Origin: Epithemia pelagica | Lineage: Eukaryota > Bacillariophyta > Bacillariophyceae > Surirellales > Surirellaceae | NCBI GenBank assembly: GCA_946965045.2 | Contig: OX337238.1 | Coordinates: 1,984,001-2,048,000, forward strand | Direction: 5' to 3' | DNA length: 64,000 nt | Shown: piece by piece, positions 51,272-63,290 of the stretch | Layout: every line of letters starts with the position of its first letter | Numbering within the stretch: the stretch's first letter is position 1 | Made by a program: the position numbers and the translations under genes | Notes under the pieces: generated by a model | Databases searched by the model: none | What the model was told of the DNA's origin: nothing | What the model saw: the letters and a program-made list of their open reading frames with translations, nothing else

Positions 51272-52252
51272 TCACGGGCCTTGACCATTGAATTGGTTTT
51301 GGAAGATTGAGAACTGTGTGTCATCATAATCCACATCAAACAGTTTCATTTCTCCATTTTCAATTGAGAGCTGGCAAATTACAGCAACGGCACGAAACAT
51401 GGCTGAGTGTTTGTCAAGAGAATGCTTGTTCTTGTGCAAGCACCGCCACTCTTTGAGCCGTGAATTGACGGTCTCGTGTCGGTTTCTGACACGCTGTTGT
51501 AGCTCCGCATCTCCTGGAGTTTGTGTGTTGATTTTGGGATTGAGGATTTTTCTTGGTTCCCCCATATAGCCATCATCCGCTTCTGCTTTTTCGTTTGCGT
51601 CCAAAAACCACTTAATAGCATGGCGAAAGATCTTGATGTCAGGCCAGCGACCGCAAGGAAATGGCCCATGAATCCAAACAATATCTCGTGTACGTAGGCA
51701 AAGTCCAACCTCCCACCGTGTACCTGGACCATGAAACTTGTGGCTAAACCAGCCCTTCAAGAATGGACGAAATTGTTAGATTGCTATGTCTGTTCCATCG
51801 ACAGACACCGGTGCATCGTTGAGAATGTCATTAGTGTACCTCTTGTTCCAACGAATCACCTTAGGCTCAAGAAGAGCAAGCCCATCGATAAAAAGCCAGG
51901 CCTACTTCCGAAAGGTCTTGGGGTCAACCCGTCCTCTATCTTCTCCTCCGGCATCCTTTGCCAAGTCGGACTCATCTGCGTATGTACAAATGAGCATGAG
52001 TGCCCATAAGAGATGCTTCGGCTGGGCATTCAGAGGCATCTCCTCTCGCGCCTCCTGCAAACGATTCCACAAGACACTACAAACAAGGGGGCTTGCCCCA
52101 AATTTCTTTCTCCACAGACGCCGAAAGGTCTCCGTGTCAGCGACACGCCTCTGGAGGATGTTGGATCCAACATCTAAGAACAAGTTTGGCGGGACGTCGT
52201 TCATCCTTTGGTTATTAGAGTTTATCGTTCTTTTATGTGGGTTGTCCACCAA
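51272..52252 (-). pseudogene. PIF/Harbinger-like transposase pseudogene (copy B)
   Basis: Same reading as 32300-33280, with the same TAG and TAA interruptions at the matching positions (51902-51904 and 51776-51778). VDGTD, HGPFPCGRWPD and RNRHETVNSRLKEW are preserved. One visible replacement near the C-terminus (FLIF to FSIF). Confidence 0.78.
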
Positions 52253-52535
52253 AACAAATTTGTTGCCTCACTATAGTCACTGGTCACTGGTTCATGATTC
52301 ATGATATCCGACCTGAGCAAACACCCCAACAAGAAACAAGATGGCAATGATCGAGGACGATACAAATTATGATACTAGTACTGTACATGTTTTATCTTTC
52401 TTATTAGTTGTCTACATGAATATTATTCTATATATAATGTATATACTATTCGTGAAACCAATAGCCTCTACTACAGTACATACCCTTGTCATTCGTTTCC
52501 CGTTTCTCTTGAGCCACACTTCTACCCGCAAGAAG

Positions 52536-53738
52536 TCACTCACTTTTGCCGCTTGTTCGGAAACGACGTCGTTCAGAGAGTTTGGTGTTCAGCCAGAACT
52601 TTTTGATTTGGTCCACGGACCTTCTTGGCAAAAATGTGGATATAAGATTCCAGCGGTTTCCAAATCTTTGTCGTTTCTCCAAAATAATCAGCTTCTCCTG
52701 AATGGTGAGAGGCGTTTTGAGGAGATTGGGGTCAATCACGTTCTCAAAGTGATCTCGAATCTCGATACAAGTTCGACCTGGAAGTTGGGCTTGTATGACA
52801 GAGTACTTGATGTTCTTTTTGCGGTACTCACGAATAATTTCTTCTTCCTCTACCGTCCATGGCAATTGATGGTGCTGAACCTTTTTGTCGAGGGTACCGA
52901 GGAATGTACTCTTGATACCCATGTCACTCGGAGTGACGTTATCTTTAGCATTGCCGACAATGGACGAATCATGGACGAAAGTGGGTGTCTCCCATCGAGC
53001 AGACGCGTCATGATCACGCTTGAGGGTGCCTTCTTGAGACAGTTCTTCCCAGGTATCAGGGTGGGGTTCCCGGGATTCTGGTTGTGGAAGTCTCTTGCCC
53101 TTTAGAGTTGTAGCCATCCGGGACTTAAATAGAAGGCGCTTGCCCTTGATGGGTGTAACGCATCTAATATGTTTCGGATGAATGGGCTTCTTGGTTTTTC
53201 GGGAAGTCTCGGGCGTTGGAAAGGAAAATAAGCGATCGTCCTTGTATGTCTCATTCATGGTTTGTGATTCCCAAGCGTCGTCGAAATTCTGAGCACTCAA
53301 ATCGGCGTGTGATTCCCACGATTCATCGAGATCAGCAGCATTCGAATCCTCTTCTGATTCCCAAGAGTCGTCGAAATCTTGACTAATCGAGTCATCTTCT
53401 TGAACAGATGAATCATTGTCGTTATTGGCTGCTGTGGGAAACGGTGACTTTTTGATTGGAAAGGACACAAAGTTTTTGGGCAGATGTCGGGGATTCGGGG
53501 GAAACCGCATGTCATTATCGGTGAAATCGAACATGTCCACCAATTCGTTGGTCTTGAGCTCAGCATCGGATTGCTCAGAGACTATTTGTTGTGCAGCCAG
53601 GAGAATGCTCTCGTCATCCCACGAGGAAACTTTGTGGGTCTTGAGGGGATTTCCTTCATTTTCAGCCGATGATGATGAGCCCACAAAGCGAGGCTTGGTC
53701 GGTGTAATGGTGGGAAGTGGAACAGTGCGTGAAGTCAT
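52536..53738 (-). CDS. Two-repeat Myb/SANT-like protein (copy B)
   Basis: The translation is the same as that of 33564-34766 as far as I can read, with the two C-terminal Myb repeats and the three WES motifs. It is the only protein-coding gene outside a mobile element that is open in both duplicates, while its transposase neighbour is dead in both. Confidence 0.75.
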   Translation of the reverse strand: MTSRTVPLPTITPTKPRFVGSSSSAENEGNPLKTHKVSSWDDESILLAAQQIVSEQSDAELKTNELVDMFDFTDNDMRFPPNPRHLPKNFVSFPIKKSPFPTAANNDNDSSVQEDDSISQDFDDSWESEEDSNAADLDESWESHADLSAQNFDDAWESQTMNETYKDDRLFSFPTPETSRKTKKPIHPKHIRCVTPIKGKRLLFKSRMATTLKGKRLPQPESREPHPDTWEELSQEGTLKRDHDASARWETPTFVHDSSIVGNAKDNVTPSDMGIKSTFLGTLDKKVQHHQLPWTVEEEEIIREYRKKNIKYSVIQAQLPGRTCIEIRDHFENVIDPNLLKTPLTIQEKLIILEKRQRFGNRWNLISTFLPRRSVDQIKKFWLNTKLSERRRFRTSGKSE

Positions 53739-54124
53739 TGCGATTTAATTGATTGGCAGGAGTTTGGATGCACACGATTGCCTGGTCAAAGTGATGTTTG
53801 ATTTGGGTAGGAGCAAATTTTATGAGAACAAGATGAATGTTTGTGCCAAGATGGACAAGGCAAAAGAGATTTGCAAACCGCAACGCAACGAAGGTTTACG
53901 ATTGACTCCGAGAGACTGGTTTTGCATCTTGTGCGGCGCCAAGTGTACGTGGAACTGTCGGTATATGTTCTACGGGAATGCTTGTGTCGCGCGCTGCTCG
54001 ATCCCCAGTATGAGTTCCGCGATATTCGGACGAGATCGGAGATTGGTTTTGCATGGATGAAACGGCGGATGGGTGGTTCGAGAAACGGTCCATCATCTCT
54101 CTTGGCGGCAGTCGTCCCCAAAAG

Positions 54125-54410
54125 TGTTGGATCACTAGATTGGCCCAAATGGAGTCTTCCGTGCACAGAAGCAATAGAGATGTAAAATGTAGACGAATTG
54201 CTTTTCAAAATGATCGATCTAGAAAGAGTGAGTGTTACGACTAGAGTGTTGTCCAAGATGGGAGTTGTTGTTATGCCAGTTGAGATCGAAATCATCCAAG
54301 ATCTAGGTGATCTATAACCGCCTCCCATGCGGTTTCTATCCCAATGATTTGGATGTGCGACCACTTCGGGATCACGACATGAAGAGCGACTCAATTCTTT
54401 GATTCCGACA
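54125..54410 (-). repeat. 3' LTR of Copia element 2
   Basis: 286 bp, identical by eye to 60053-60338. Confidence 0.95.
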
Positions 54411-54700
54411 CCCTGCCTAATTGTGTCGCTCGATTGTCATTGATGCCATAAATTTTGACGAATGCAGAATGATGTGAGAACTGTGTTGCGTGTGCGTTGA
54501 AAGATACCCTGCCTGACTTCGATGTGTTTGTTGTTGTCGGTATGTGATGATGATGATGATTATTTGTTGTTGATGTTGTTGTTGGATTTTGTTGGTTTCT
54601 GATGTTATTTTGGTTTTGTGTTGAGATTGCAGTTCAGGGCAGATGCTATCGATGAAGATGACGCGTTTCACTGTGGTGGTATGAGGATGAAGGGGCTTGG

Positions 54701-57700
54701 TCACTTGGAAGTCGATTGAGAGCGAAGAAAGGATTGAATCCAGTATGGAATCGGGCCTTGATGGACCATCAATGCGGTTTCGGATCCAGCTATGGGTTCA
54801 ACGTGAGCGCATGGAAGATCACTGGCAGTGTTTGTGGGATCGTCATCGGCCTGAACGTTGGGATCAAGATCGGAGCAATAGACGAGACTGTGACGCTTGA
54901 AGTCAGGACCAGACAAATTCTTGGTGAAAAGATCGGCGCTGTTGTCAGGTGAGTGAACCCATACAGTATGAATGAGTCCTTCTTCCTTCATCTCACGCAA
55001 AAAATGCCACTTCACATCAATATGGCGAGTACGACCGCCCACACTCCATGAGTGTGTCAATGCAAGAGCTCCTTTGCAATCCATGTGTAGAATCATGGGC
55101 TTGGCAACGGTAAGGCCCATCTGTTCCAGTACGCGCATTCCAAACAACATCCTCTGACCTGTTTCAACGGCTGCAACAATTTCGGCTTCACTCACGGATA
55201 GAGTCACACAGTCTTGCATACGGCTAGATTCAGATATGGGAGCATCTTGCAAGAAAACTGAAATACCAGATACGCTGTGGCGGCGTTCGGGATCCTTGGC
55301 GAAATCGGAGTCACTGATACCACGGATGACAAAGTCAAAACTGTCCTTGCGACCATCCCAACAACCAACCGGACGGAGTGTTTTACTGCGCTCAGAAGTG
55401 TCCATACAATACCGCATGACGCGGTACATTGCCTTGAGGTGGTTCTCCGTTGCTTGTTTCATAAACTTCGACAATTCACGGACGGAGTTCAAAATATCTG
55501 GTCGAGTCCATTTCATAAGATGCAACAACTTTCCAACTCCGCTACGATAGAGAGACTGCTGCTTGGAAGTCAAACTGGGGGATCCATCGTCATTGCGAAG
55601 AACTTCTCCAGGTGCTGCAGGAGTTGTATACGGCTGTGAAGGAATCGGTACGTCAAACTCATCGTGAAAGCTCTGCAACAACACGGGCTGACTCAACTTG
55701 CTCTGGTGATTGGTCCGATCGATGTCAATCTTGCACCCAATATATTCGGTCATAGGACCACAATCATCACAGTCGAAATGGGCCTTCATTGCTTCCTTTG
55801 AATGGTGGACACCGGCTTCAGAGCCACAAATCAAAAAGTCATCGACCCATGACAGCCAAATCACTAATCCAAACGCAGTCCAGGCGAAATAAAGACAAGG
55901 GTCTGCGCGATTGCGAAGAAATCCAATGAGCTGCATCACGACCTGAACCTTATTCCAGAAGGCTCGAGCGGCTTGCTTGGTTCCGTAGAGAGTCTTTCCC
56001 AGAAACACCAACCAACCGGGCAGATATTTGGATTCCATTCCTTTCGGAATGGTCATCCACATCTTGCGGTCCTTTTCAAAATCGCCGAGGAGAAAAGCGC
56101 CCTTGACGTCCATAATATGGACCACCCAATTCGCAATGATGATCAGAACAAGAATGATCATGATGGTCATCTCGGACGCGACAGGAGCAAACGTCGCATG
56201 ACTGTCGTAATGTTCGCCGTCGACCTGTTCATAGCCGCGGGCGTTAAGACGAGCACGAAAAGTGCCGTTCGCCTTCTTCTTCATGGCCCAAACATTACTC
56301 AAAATCTTAGCTCCGACAGGGACATCTTCCGGAGCACACGGAATAAACACACCGTTGTCAATCATGCGCTGATACTCTTTTTCAATGGACTCAAGCCACT
56401 GGTCACGTTCAGGACCATTGATGGCTTCTTCGTAGGACAGGACGTGTAACTCTTTAGTATTCTGGATTCCACCGCCTAGACCTGCACCCACTAGGGCACA
56501 TTCCTGTGCAAGCGTTGTAGAGTTTGTGCTATATCCTGAGGCAATACTGTCAATCGGAAAGGTAGGAGCTTGATAGTCGGGATCGACATCAGTAGACAGA
56601 AAGGCATCACTGATATCATTGGAGATCAGAGGGGCATCAGCATGAAATGCAGGAGCTCGATACATGTCGGCATGTTGATAGCCGTGTCGAACGTCAGAAG
56701 CTGGAGGAGCGAAATCGAAATCGGCATCTTCATGTCCCAAAGATGACATAGCTTGATAATACCGCACCTCGGCGCTACTCAGTTGCAATCGGCTGAAATC
56801 GATGCCAGCACATGCATATTCTTCAATCAGTCGCTTCGGAGGTCGAACATGTCGTCCTGTGCGAGTGACTTGCTCGCGACGAGGAGTTGCAGACGTCATC
56901 ACGCTTACATTATCGTCGGCATCGTCGGCTTGATTGATGGTTTCGACAGTCGGTCGTTCAATCTCCATGGGTGCATTGGATTCGGGCTCGATCTCGTCTG
57001 TCTTTGGTTGGGCGTTGTTGTCTTCAAGCATTTCAATAAATGGAGCATTGTCATCGATTAATGGTAGGTCTTCATGGTCGTCATAAGTACTTGGGTCAAC
57101 AACTGGACTAACCATGAGATGGGGCACACTTGGAGGAGGAACAAAATACATGCGGCGAAGCCAAACCACATCTCGAGTCATATGGACCATTTTGGTGGTT
57201 GGATTGAACATTCGATACACATCGCCTGCATGATCCTTACAATAGCCCACAAAGAGACAATGAGCTCCACGATCATTCAGCTTCTTTGAGGTGTCTGTGG
57301 CGACCTTGACAGTTCCGGCCTCTCCCCATGTGCGAAGATGATGGGCGAATTTTGGAAGTTGACCACACCAATGTTCATACCGAGTCTGAGACACACCATT
57401 GATCTCAATGACGACGAGTCCATCTAATAAAGTTGCAGTATCGAAGGCTGTAGTCCACAATAAATTGCGATATTCCAAAGGCAGGTTAGCTCGATGCATC
57501 ATAGCTCGTCCACGCATAGCAATGGTAGAGATGCTAACTTCCGCTAGGGAGTTCTGCTGGGGAGTATTGCGCGCGGTGAACTCGAACTCGATGCCCAATT
57601 TCCATGCAGCAGACTGTGCTCGAGACTGTAGAAGAATGTTCTCACCGGCATTGTCAAGTCGGACATGTGTCACACCCAATCCATTGGATGCCCATCGTTG

Positions 57701-59827
57701 AAACAATTCGCAAACGGGTTCGACCATTGCGTTCTTTGAGGAATGAAAAGATGAGAATTTTAGTTGGGTCTTTCCATGTACTATCATACACCACTGGTAT
57801 TTCTTGGGGTATGGCATCGAAGGCGTACGACGGACAGAACTCATGTCAAGATACACACGATTCACGGCAAGATTTTGGCTCGGATCATAATCGTCGTCAA
57901 GTTTGGTTTTCGACTTGGATCGAGGAAAGTTCTTTCGACGTGCCTTTCCGGCTGCACATGCGGCACATTGGTCCATTGGAGATGAGTCAAGAGTGAATCC
58001 AAGATGATCCATGATGGCCTTGAGTTGATGATTGCCGATGTGGCCAAGACGGTCGTGTGCTTGCTGCTGTGTCATGATGTTGCGTTTGGTTGGGAAGTTG
58101 ACATTGGGTACAGCGCCGATGATTTCTTGATGTGTCTTGCTGGTGTCACGACCTAAGTACATGCAGAAAATCATGCCATCTGGAGTGGGAATGACGATAT
58201 CGAACTCAACATGCATCTGACCTTTGCTGATGACGATTTTCTCCGATGATCCAGACAGAGACCAACCTTGCTTCAGCATTTTCGACACGCTGAAAAGGTT
58301 GAAGGCAGCCGACGGAAGAAGATTCACACCAGTCAGACGAGCTGGGCCGACTTCGTGGCCATGTTTATCGCAACGAATACCAGGCAAATCACCAATCAAC
58401 GAAGCAGTTTCGGTTGTATCATTGGCCATCACCAATCCGATGGGATCAACAGGTTTGTGGAGGTTGATCATCCCTTGTGCATGGGATGTCATGTGTTGGG
58501 TTGCGCCAGTATCAGCGATCCAGATATTCGGATCACGCAAGATCTGAATGTCGGAAGGGAACTCGATTCCGCTCAAAAGCGCTTCAACATGAGTGCCTTG
58601 AGAAAGATTAGCAGTCGTGGCGCTATTGGTGTTCACAGGAGGACCGGTCAAATTTGATGCAACAACAGTGGCAATATCTTGTGTTCCATTGGGAATTGGA
58701 GTCTGTTGTGGTGGTGGTTCTTGTGGAGCTTGTTGTTGTTGACGGCGACTTGTCCAGTTCGGCGGACGTAGATGTGCATTCTTGGGGTTCTCCCAGCATC
58801 GATGTGTCGAATGTCCATACACTTTACAATCCTCACAATATGGTCTTGGGCGATTGGGATCGTATGGGCGTTGTTGATACTGTCCTGGAGTGTTTGGTCT
58901 ATATGTTTGATGCTGAGGAGGTCCATTGTTTGGAGCTTGGTATTGTCCAGCGACCAATGCTGTACCTTGATGGGCTTGATTGAGGCGCAAAGGACATTGG
59001 TAGTATCCATGGCCTGGCTCTTGGCAGAAGTTGCAAATCACATAAGGACTGGAGACCTCGGAGTTATTGCATCCAACGGCTTGACACATGGGAGCATTCT
59101 TGACGACTTGAGTGGCTTGAAGTGACAATCCACCACTATCAAGACTCGATTCCGTTCCGTCTTCGCCATCGTCATCTTCGTCATGGTGAAGATTCCATTG
59201 TGTCATCATGGCGTCGATCAGATCATCGGCCGTCACTTGACTTCCTTTGGCTCGTTGTTCGGCGGCTACGATGGTGTTGTATACTGGAGCAGCTTTCTCG
59301 ATCACAATGGCGACAAGATCGTCGTCACCCAACTCGTGGTTGTGTCGATTCTCTATCTGGGAGATCCTCTTGCGGAGAATCTTGGGATTCATGGTATCAG
59401 TCATGTTGATTTTGTTGATATCTTGTCGGATTCGTGTCTTGGCTGCAATGTTTTCGCTTGTATAATTTCGATTCAACCCCTTGATGATGATATGAGCTTG
59501 TCCACCCGGCCAATCAGCTGTGATGGACTTCATGACCAGCTTGAGATCGTCATCTGCTTGGAGAGCCATGCTGAGACAGGATACCGCCATTGCATTCCGG
59601 TGTAGAGCCTTCTTCTGCTTCTTTCCGGAGTCTGTTGATTCGTCGATCACGGCATCTTCTGTTCCCGGCAAGTCAGGATCAGGCTGTTCTGAGAGAGCTT
59701 GTATGAAATTGTACACTCGGGCATGAGAACGGAATCTCATCCACCAGATCGGATAGTCCGACTTCTTCCCGGAGAAAGTTGGTACCTTGACCGCTGTTGC
59801 TGACTTGTCATTGCTTGCAGTGTCCAT
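54701..59827 (-). CDS. Copia 2 gag-pol polyprotein, uninterrupted
   Basis: This is a 1708-codon frame with all Copia domains in order: gag (from MDTASNDKSATAVKVPTFSG), CCHC zinc knuckle CNFCQEPGHGYYQC near residue 262, protease IWIADTGATQHMT near 436, integrase HHCC finger (HDRLGHIGNHQ to CAACAAGK, about 589-625) and D, D, E near 660, 723 and 761 (VYLDMSS, VRLDNAGE, LAEVSIS), RT with WLSWVDDFLICG near 1327, and RNase H with SDSDFAKDPERRHSVSG, LHMDCKGALALTH and RHIDVKWHFLRE. No stop or frame break and identical LTRs: it may be mobile now. Unlike Copia 1 it has a standard DTG protease and a zinc knuckle, so it belongs to a different lineage. Confidence 0.95.
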   Translation of the reverse strand: MDTASNDKSATAVKVPTFSGKKSDYPIWWMRFRSHARVYNFIQALSEQPDPDLPGTEDAVIDESTDSGKKQKKALHRNAMAVSCLSMALQADDDLKLVMKSITADWPGGQAHIIIKGLNRNYTSENIAAKTRIRQDINKINMTDTMNPKILRKRISQIENRHNHELGDDDLVAIVIEKAAPVYNTIVAAEQRAKGSQVTADDLIDAMMTQWNLHHDEDDDGEDGTESSLDSGGLSLQATQVVKNAPMCQAVGCNNSEVSSPYVICNFCQEPGHGYYQCPLRLNQAHQGTALVAGQYQAPNNGPPQHQTYRPNTPGQYQQRPYDPNRPRPYCEDCKVYGHSTHRCWENPKNAHLRPPNWTSRRQQQQAPQEPPPQQTPIPNGTQDIATVVASNLTGPPVNTNSATTANLSQGTHVEALLSGIEFPSDIQILRDPNIWIADTGATQHMTSHAQGMINLHKPVDPIGLVMANDTTETASLIGDLPGIRCDKHGHEVGPARLTGVNLLPSAAFNLFSVSKMLKQGWSLSGSSEKIVISKGQMHVEFDIVIPTPDGMIFCMYLGRDTSKTHQEIIGAVPNVNFPTKRNIMTQQQAHDRLGHIGNHQLKAIMDHLGFTLDSSPMDQCAACAAGKARRKNFPRSKSKTKLDDDYDPSQNLAVNRVYLDMSSVRRTPSMPYPKKYQWCMIVHGKTQLKFSSFHSSKNAMVEPVCELFQRWASNGLGVTHVRLDNAGENILLQSRAQSAAWKLGIEFEFTARNTPQQNSLAEVSISTIAMRGRAMMHRANLPLEYRNLLWTTAFDTATLLDGLVVIEINGVSQTRYEHWCGQLPKFAHHLRTWGEAGTVKVATDTSKKLNDRGAHCLFVGYCKDHAGDVYRMFNPTTKMVHMTRDVVWLRRMYFVPPPSVPHLMVSPVVDPSTYDDHEDLPLIDDNAPFIEMLEDNNAQPKTDEIEPESNAPMEIERPTVETINQADDADDNVSVMTSATPRREQVTRTGRHVRPPKRLIEEYACAGIDFSRLQLSSAEVRYYQAMSSLGHEDADFDFAPPASDVRHGYQHADMYRAPAFHADAPLISNDISDAFLSTDVDPDYQAPTFPIDSIASGYSTNSTTLAQECALVGAGLGGGIQNTKELHVLSYEEAINGPERDQWLESIEKEYQRMIDNGVFIPCAPEDVPVGAKILSNVWAMKKKANGTFRARLNARGYEQVDGEHYDSHATFAPVASEMTIMIILVLIIIANWVVHIMDVKGAFLLGDFEKDRKMWMTIPKGMESKYLPGWLVFLGKTLYGTKQAARAFWNKVQVVMQLIGFLRNRADPCLYFAWTAFGLVIWLSWVDDFLICGSEAGVHHSKEAMKAHFDCDDCGPMTEYIGCKIDIDRTNHQSKLSQPVLLQSFHDEFDVPIPSQPYTTPAAPGEVLRNDDGSPSLTSKQQSLYRSGVGKLLHLMKWTRPDILNSVRELSKFMKQATENHLKAMYRVMRYCMDTSERSKTLRPVGCWDGRKDSFDFVIRGISDSDFAKDPERRHSVSGISVFLQDAPISESSRMQDCVTLSVSEAEIVAAVETGQRMLFGMRVLEQMGLTVAKPMILHMDCKGALALTHSWSVGGRTRHIDVKWHFLREMKEEGLIHTVWVHSPDNSADLFTKNLSGPDFKRHSLVYCSDLDPNVQADDDPTNTASDLPCAHVEPIAGSETALMVHQGPIPYWIQSFLRSQSTSK

Positions 59828-60052
59828 GATGATGATTTTGATGATAGATGAATGGAGTTAGACGAGTTTGGCAAACAACAACACACGATCAACGATTCCA
59901 AACCTTTGCGGTAATGGTCGTTCTGTCCCGATTTCAATGTAACAATCCAACGATTTGACTCAGTTCTTCGATTCTTCTTGTTCCCGTAAGGCTTGATTCT
60001 CTTTCTTTTGCATCAGAGGGACCAACAAAGCAATCACCGATACTAGCTAGTA

Positions 60053-60338
60053 TGTTGGATCACTAGATTGGCCCAAATGGAGTCTTCCGTGCACAGAAGC
60101 AATAGAGATGTAAAATGTAGACGAATTGCTTTTCAAAATGATCGATCTAGAAAGAGTGAGTGTTACGACTAGAGTGTTGTCCAAGATGGGAGTTGTTGTT
60201 ATGCCAGTTGAGATCGAAATCATCCAAGATCTAGGTGATCTATAACCGCCTCCCATGCGGTTTCTATCCCAATGATTTGGATGTGCGACCACTTCGGGAT
60301 CACGACATGAAGAGCGACTCAATTCTTTGATTCCGACA
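60053..60338 (-). repeat. 5' LTR of Copia element 2
   Basis: 286 bp, identical by eye to 54125-54410; the element's transcript would start here on the minus strand. Confidence 0.95.
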
Positions 60339-60862
60339 AAAAGCATGCATGGATCATTCCTTCCACTCCAAATCGCACTGGGAGCGGCCTTCGAATCGGC
60401 ACAACGCGAAATCAGGATCACATGGAAGGAATGGATGGCCGCATAAGAGTTGTTCATGCACAGTCCATGAACATGAACAAGATCATATCCGTAGACTAGG
60501 TCCTTTTGCCACATGAGATTCCTGCCTTCAAAATGTGACCGAATGAATCGTGAATCGTGACTGTGTGGAATTCATTATTATTTAAGCCTCTATAAATTAA
60601 ATATCCGTACTCCGTACTCGTAAAACTAACCCTTCGAACTTCGAATACCTCGAAGTTCTTCTGCCCAAGTGGCACACAATGACACCCAAAGACAACACAC
60701 TGCCGCCGCTGGATAGGGAGACGAGGCATGAAGTCAGAACAACCATGACGTTACAATGTGGAATCAGGTCACGATTCCGCACAACTTGAGCCCCGGCATC
60801 GTGAGAAGGCAACTACAAGTCTCAGTCAGGGCCTCCTGTAGCTACCTTCACAGGTCTCAGTC

Positions 60863-62687
60863 TTACGAACGTCGCAATGCTTTGGTGACTCGCTCCGGAT
60901 CGTCAAAGAATCTGACCGGGTTGTCGATGCATCCCAGTTCCTCATGATCAAAGAAATCTTTGACCGTTTCGACCGAATTACAATCCACAGCTACCGTCAA
61001 TCCTTCATAACCCTCTTCGTCAACCTCTTCCGGCCGTCGGAATGACAAATGAACATCATCCGGGACAACAAAGGCGATCTTGACCGACACACAATCTGAT
61101 TGGAGCTTAAACGTCTGTAACAGAGGTCGGAGGAACTTGGTCCTAAACGTTCGAGGGTTGAAGGTGTGCTCAGCGGAAATAGTATACTGAAAGCACCAAA
61201 CTGTTACGTTGTCATTGGGATCCTTGGTAAGAAGGGCTGCATCGATGTTTGCGGAATTGGGTACACTTGGAATCCAGTAAACCAGAAAGTCGGAGAGTTG
61301 ATTAACTCCCTCTACACCGGTCCCCTTGCTCTGGAGAATGCCAGATATAGGGCTTGGACGTTTGTAGAAAAGCTGATGGACAAGCTCCTCAAAGTGGCAT
61401 CCCGCTGCACTTGCCAGCCCTTTCTCTTTAGATTCCATATAGGCATTGTAGTAATTTTCCAGGCCGACCCGGTCCCGCAAGAGACGTGCGACAAACTGTG
61501 AGTCCACAACCTGATAAGCAGATCCAAAGAAGGTTTCGCTGGATGCCACATCAGGGATTCGGAACATGGTTCGAACACGATCGGGGCTTTTTCTATCCCC
61601 ACTTCCTTTTGTGTCAACAATACTTAGCATTGCCTGATTCTTGGATATCGCATTCACCGTCGCCGTCTTCTGGGCCTTCCATTTGCGTGGGTTCTGAGCG
61701 TACTTTAACGCCTCCCGGATCCGGCCACCAGCATGATAGAAAATATCCTCAAAAACTTCATCGGGAGAATAGCTAGAAGCAGATTTGTCGCCGTCATCGC
61801 CATCTGCATCGGCTTCTTCAAGACCTTCCATTTCATCATCACATTTCGTTGTTGCTGCTGCTGGGGCCGATGACGCCGCTCTTGCAACCCCATCGACTGC
61901 TGGCGCCGCTGCTGCAACGTCGTCGATGCCAGATGGTTTATGGTTGTCTAGAATATCCGAAGTCAACTCGAGCGCTTTTTGCAGGTCCGTCTTTTCCCAG
62001 CCACTTAGAACGACGAGAGTTGAAAATGTCGCACTTTCTCCTTGAGGTACGTCATGTCCACCGCTTGTCGCTAGGTAATGGTGTGGTAGGTACAGATCTT
62101 GGTCGCCTTCGTGTAGACCATCAATGAACAAGAGAACATTGTTAGACATAACGTGAACCTGGGCATCCGAACGGTTGATCGCCATATGCTTCTGTAGAAC
62201 GTCCGCCAGCACATCGTCGACTCCCAAGTTTCCTTGCAATATTCGACTGTAGCGAATCGTAATCTCCTTATTCTCTTTGTCGCTGTTGACCTTCTTCCTC
62301 ATAAAAAACACGCTCGTGAACTCTCCAACAGCCCTCGTCTTGCGAATGAAGCAGACAGGCTTCTCCTCGTACAGGGCACGGTACACGGTACAGTGCCACC
62401 AAAAATATTAATACGCTTTTTCCAACACCAGGTGAACCGATAACAATCTGACTCATTTCTCGACCACTCTTGGTGAGTTCCTGGAACACTTCACACATTT
62501 CTTTTCGAATGTAGATCGAATTTTTGGGGAAAAAATGCTCCTTCATCTTAGTAGGAGGGGCGAGGGGTGAAAAAAAAGTTTCGGTCTCGATACACTCCCC
62601 CTCCACTAGGCCTGCTGCACCCAAGCCTATGTCTGCGCAATTAAGCGTTGCTGTTTCATACTGGATTGACGACAACGACGACGACAT
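60863..62687 (-). pseudogene. Crinkler/RHS-type NTPase-nuclease, frameshifted (copy B)
   Basis: Counterpart of 35672-37496. The CACGGTA tandem at 62377-62390 breaks the frame after Walker A exactly as in copy A. One replacement is visible (YHTGG to YHAGG). Walker B, linker and the C-terminal nuclease-like region are otherwise the same. The Copia 2 insertion lies about 500 bp downstream of its 3' end. Confidence 0.78.
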
Positions 62688-63290
62688 GCTGGTAAAATCG
62701 TGAGACCTCGTTCAAGATTGCCTCTTTGTCTTCTGTTGATGCCTTCGTTTGTTGTTGTTTGTGTTAGCGGAATGGTGAGTCCTGGTTGATCGTGATTCAC
62801 AGGGGCGATTGGCCCACTAGTCTCTAGTAGTCTCTGAGTTTCCCTAAATGAATCAATCATAAAGACTACAAGCAAAATTGGACTGGTGAAAAGTGAGACG
62901 TCGCAACGAGTCCAGAAAATGGGGCTCAAGGGGTGTATGCGAACAAAAACAACAGGGAGGGACTATTGAGATGCTTGTCCTTAGCCCAATCGCAGCACTG
63001 TCTTTCTTGACGTACCTGGGTAGCATGGAAGCTGAAAAATCATGCCATTGCAAGAATTGCCATGGACACGGCCGCTGTACTGGAGGTTTGTTTGTTTTAT
63101 GAGTGTCGTGCACCAACCACCAACGGCAACCGTCATGCACGCTGGGTCGCTCAAACTGATTTGAAATGTGACAAGGAAATGCCGGCGTGTCCTTTCTGAT
63201 TTTTTATGGAAAATAGGATATGAATCGAGAAAAAAATCTCCATTGGGGGGACAGTTTGCGGACGACGTACATACGACTAATAGTTGGATT
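62688..63290. other. Spacer upstream of Crinkler gene (copy B)
   Basis: Matches 37497-38099 of copy A. No gene is supported; probably promoter sequence of the minus-strand Crinkler-type gene. Confidence 0.4.

Larger units (their letters stand above)
54120..60343 (-). mobile_element. Copia-type LTR retrotransposon 2, intact and very recent
   Basis: The element fills 54125-60338, with TSD AAAAG at 54120-54124 and 60339-60343. Both 286-bp LTRs (54125-54410 and 60053-60338) read as identical; on the minus strand they begin TGTCGGAATC and end ATCCAACA. A single 1708-codon gag-pol frame runs on the minus strand. Copy A of the duplication keeps the empty site (AAAAG at 35148-35152), so the insertion postdates the duplication. 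The 12-bp palindrome TACTAGCTAGTA sits at the primer-binding position (60041-60052). A purine tract AGGCAGGG precedes the 3' LTR. Confidence 0.95.
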
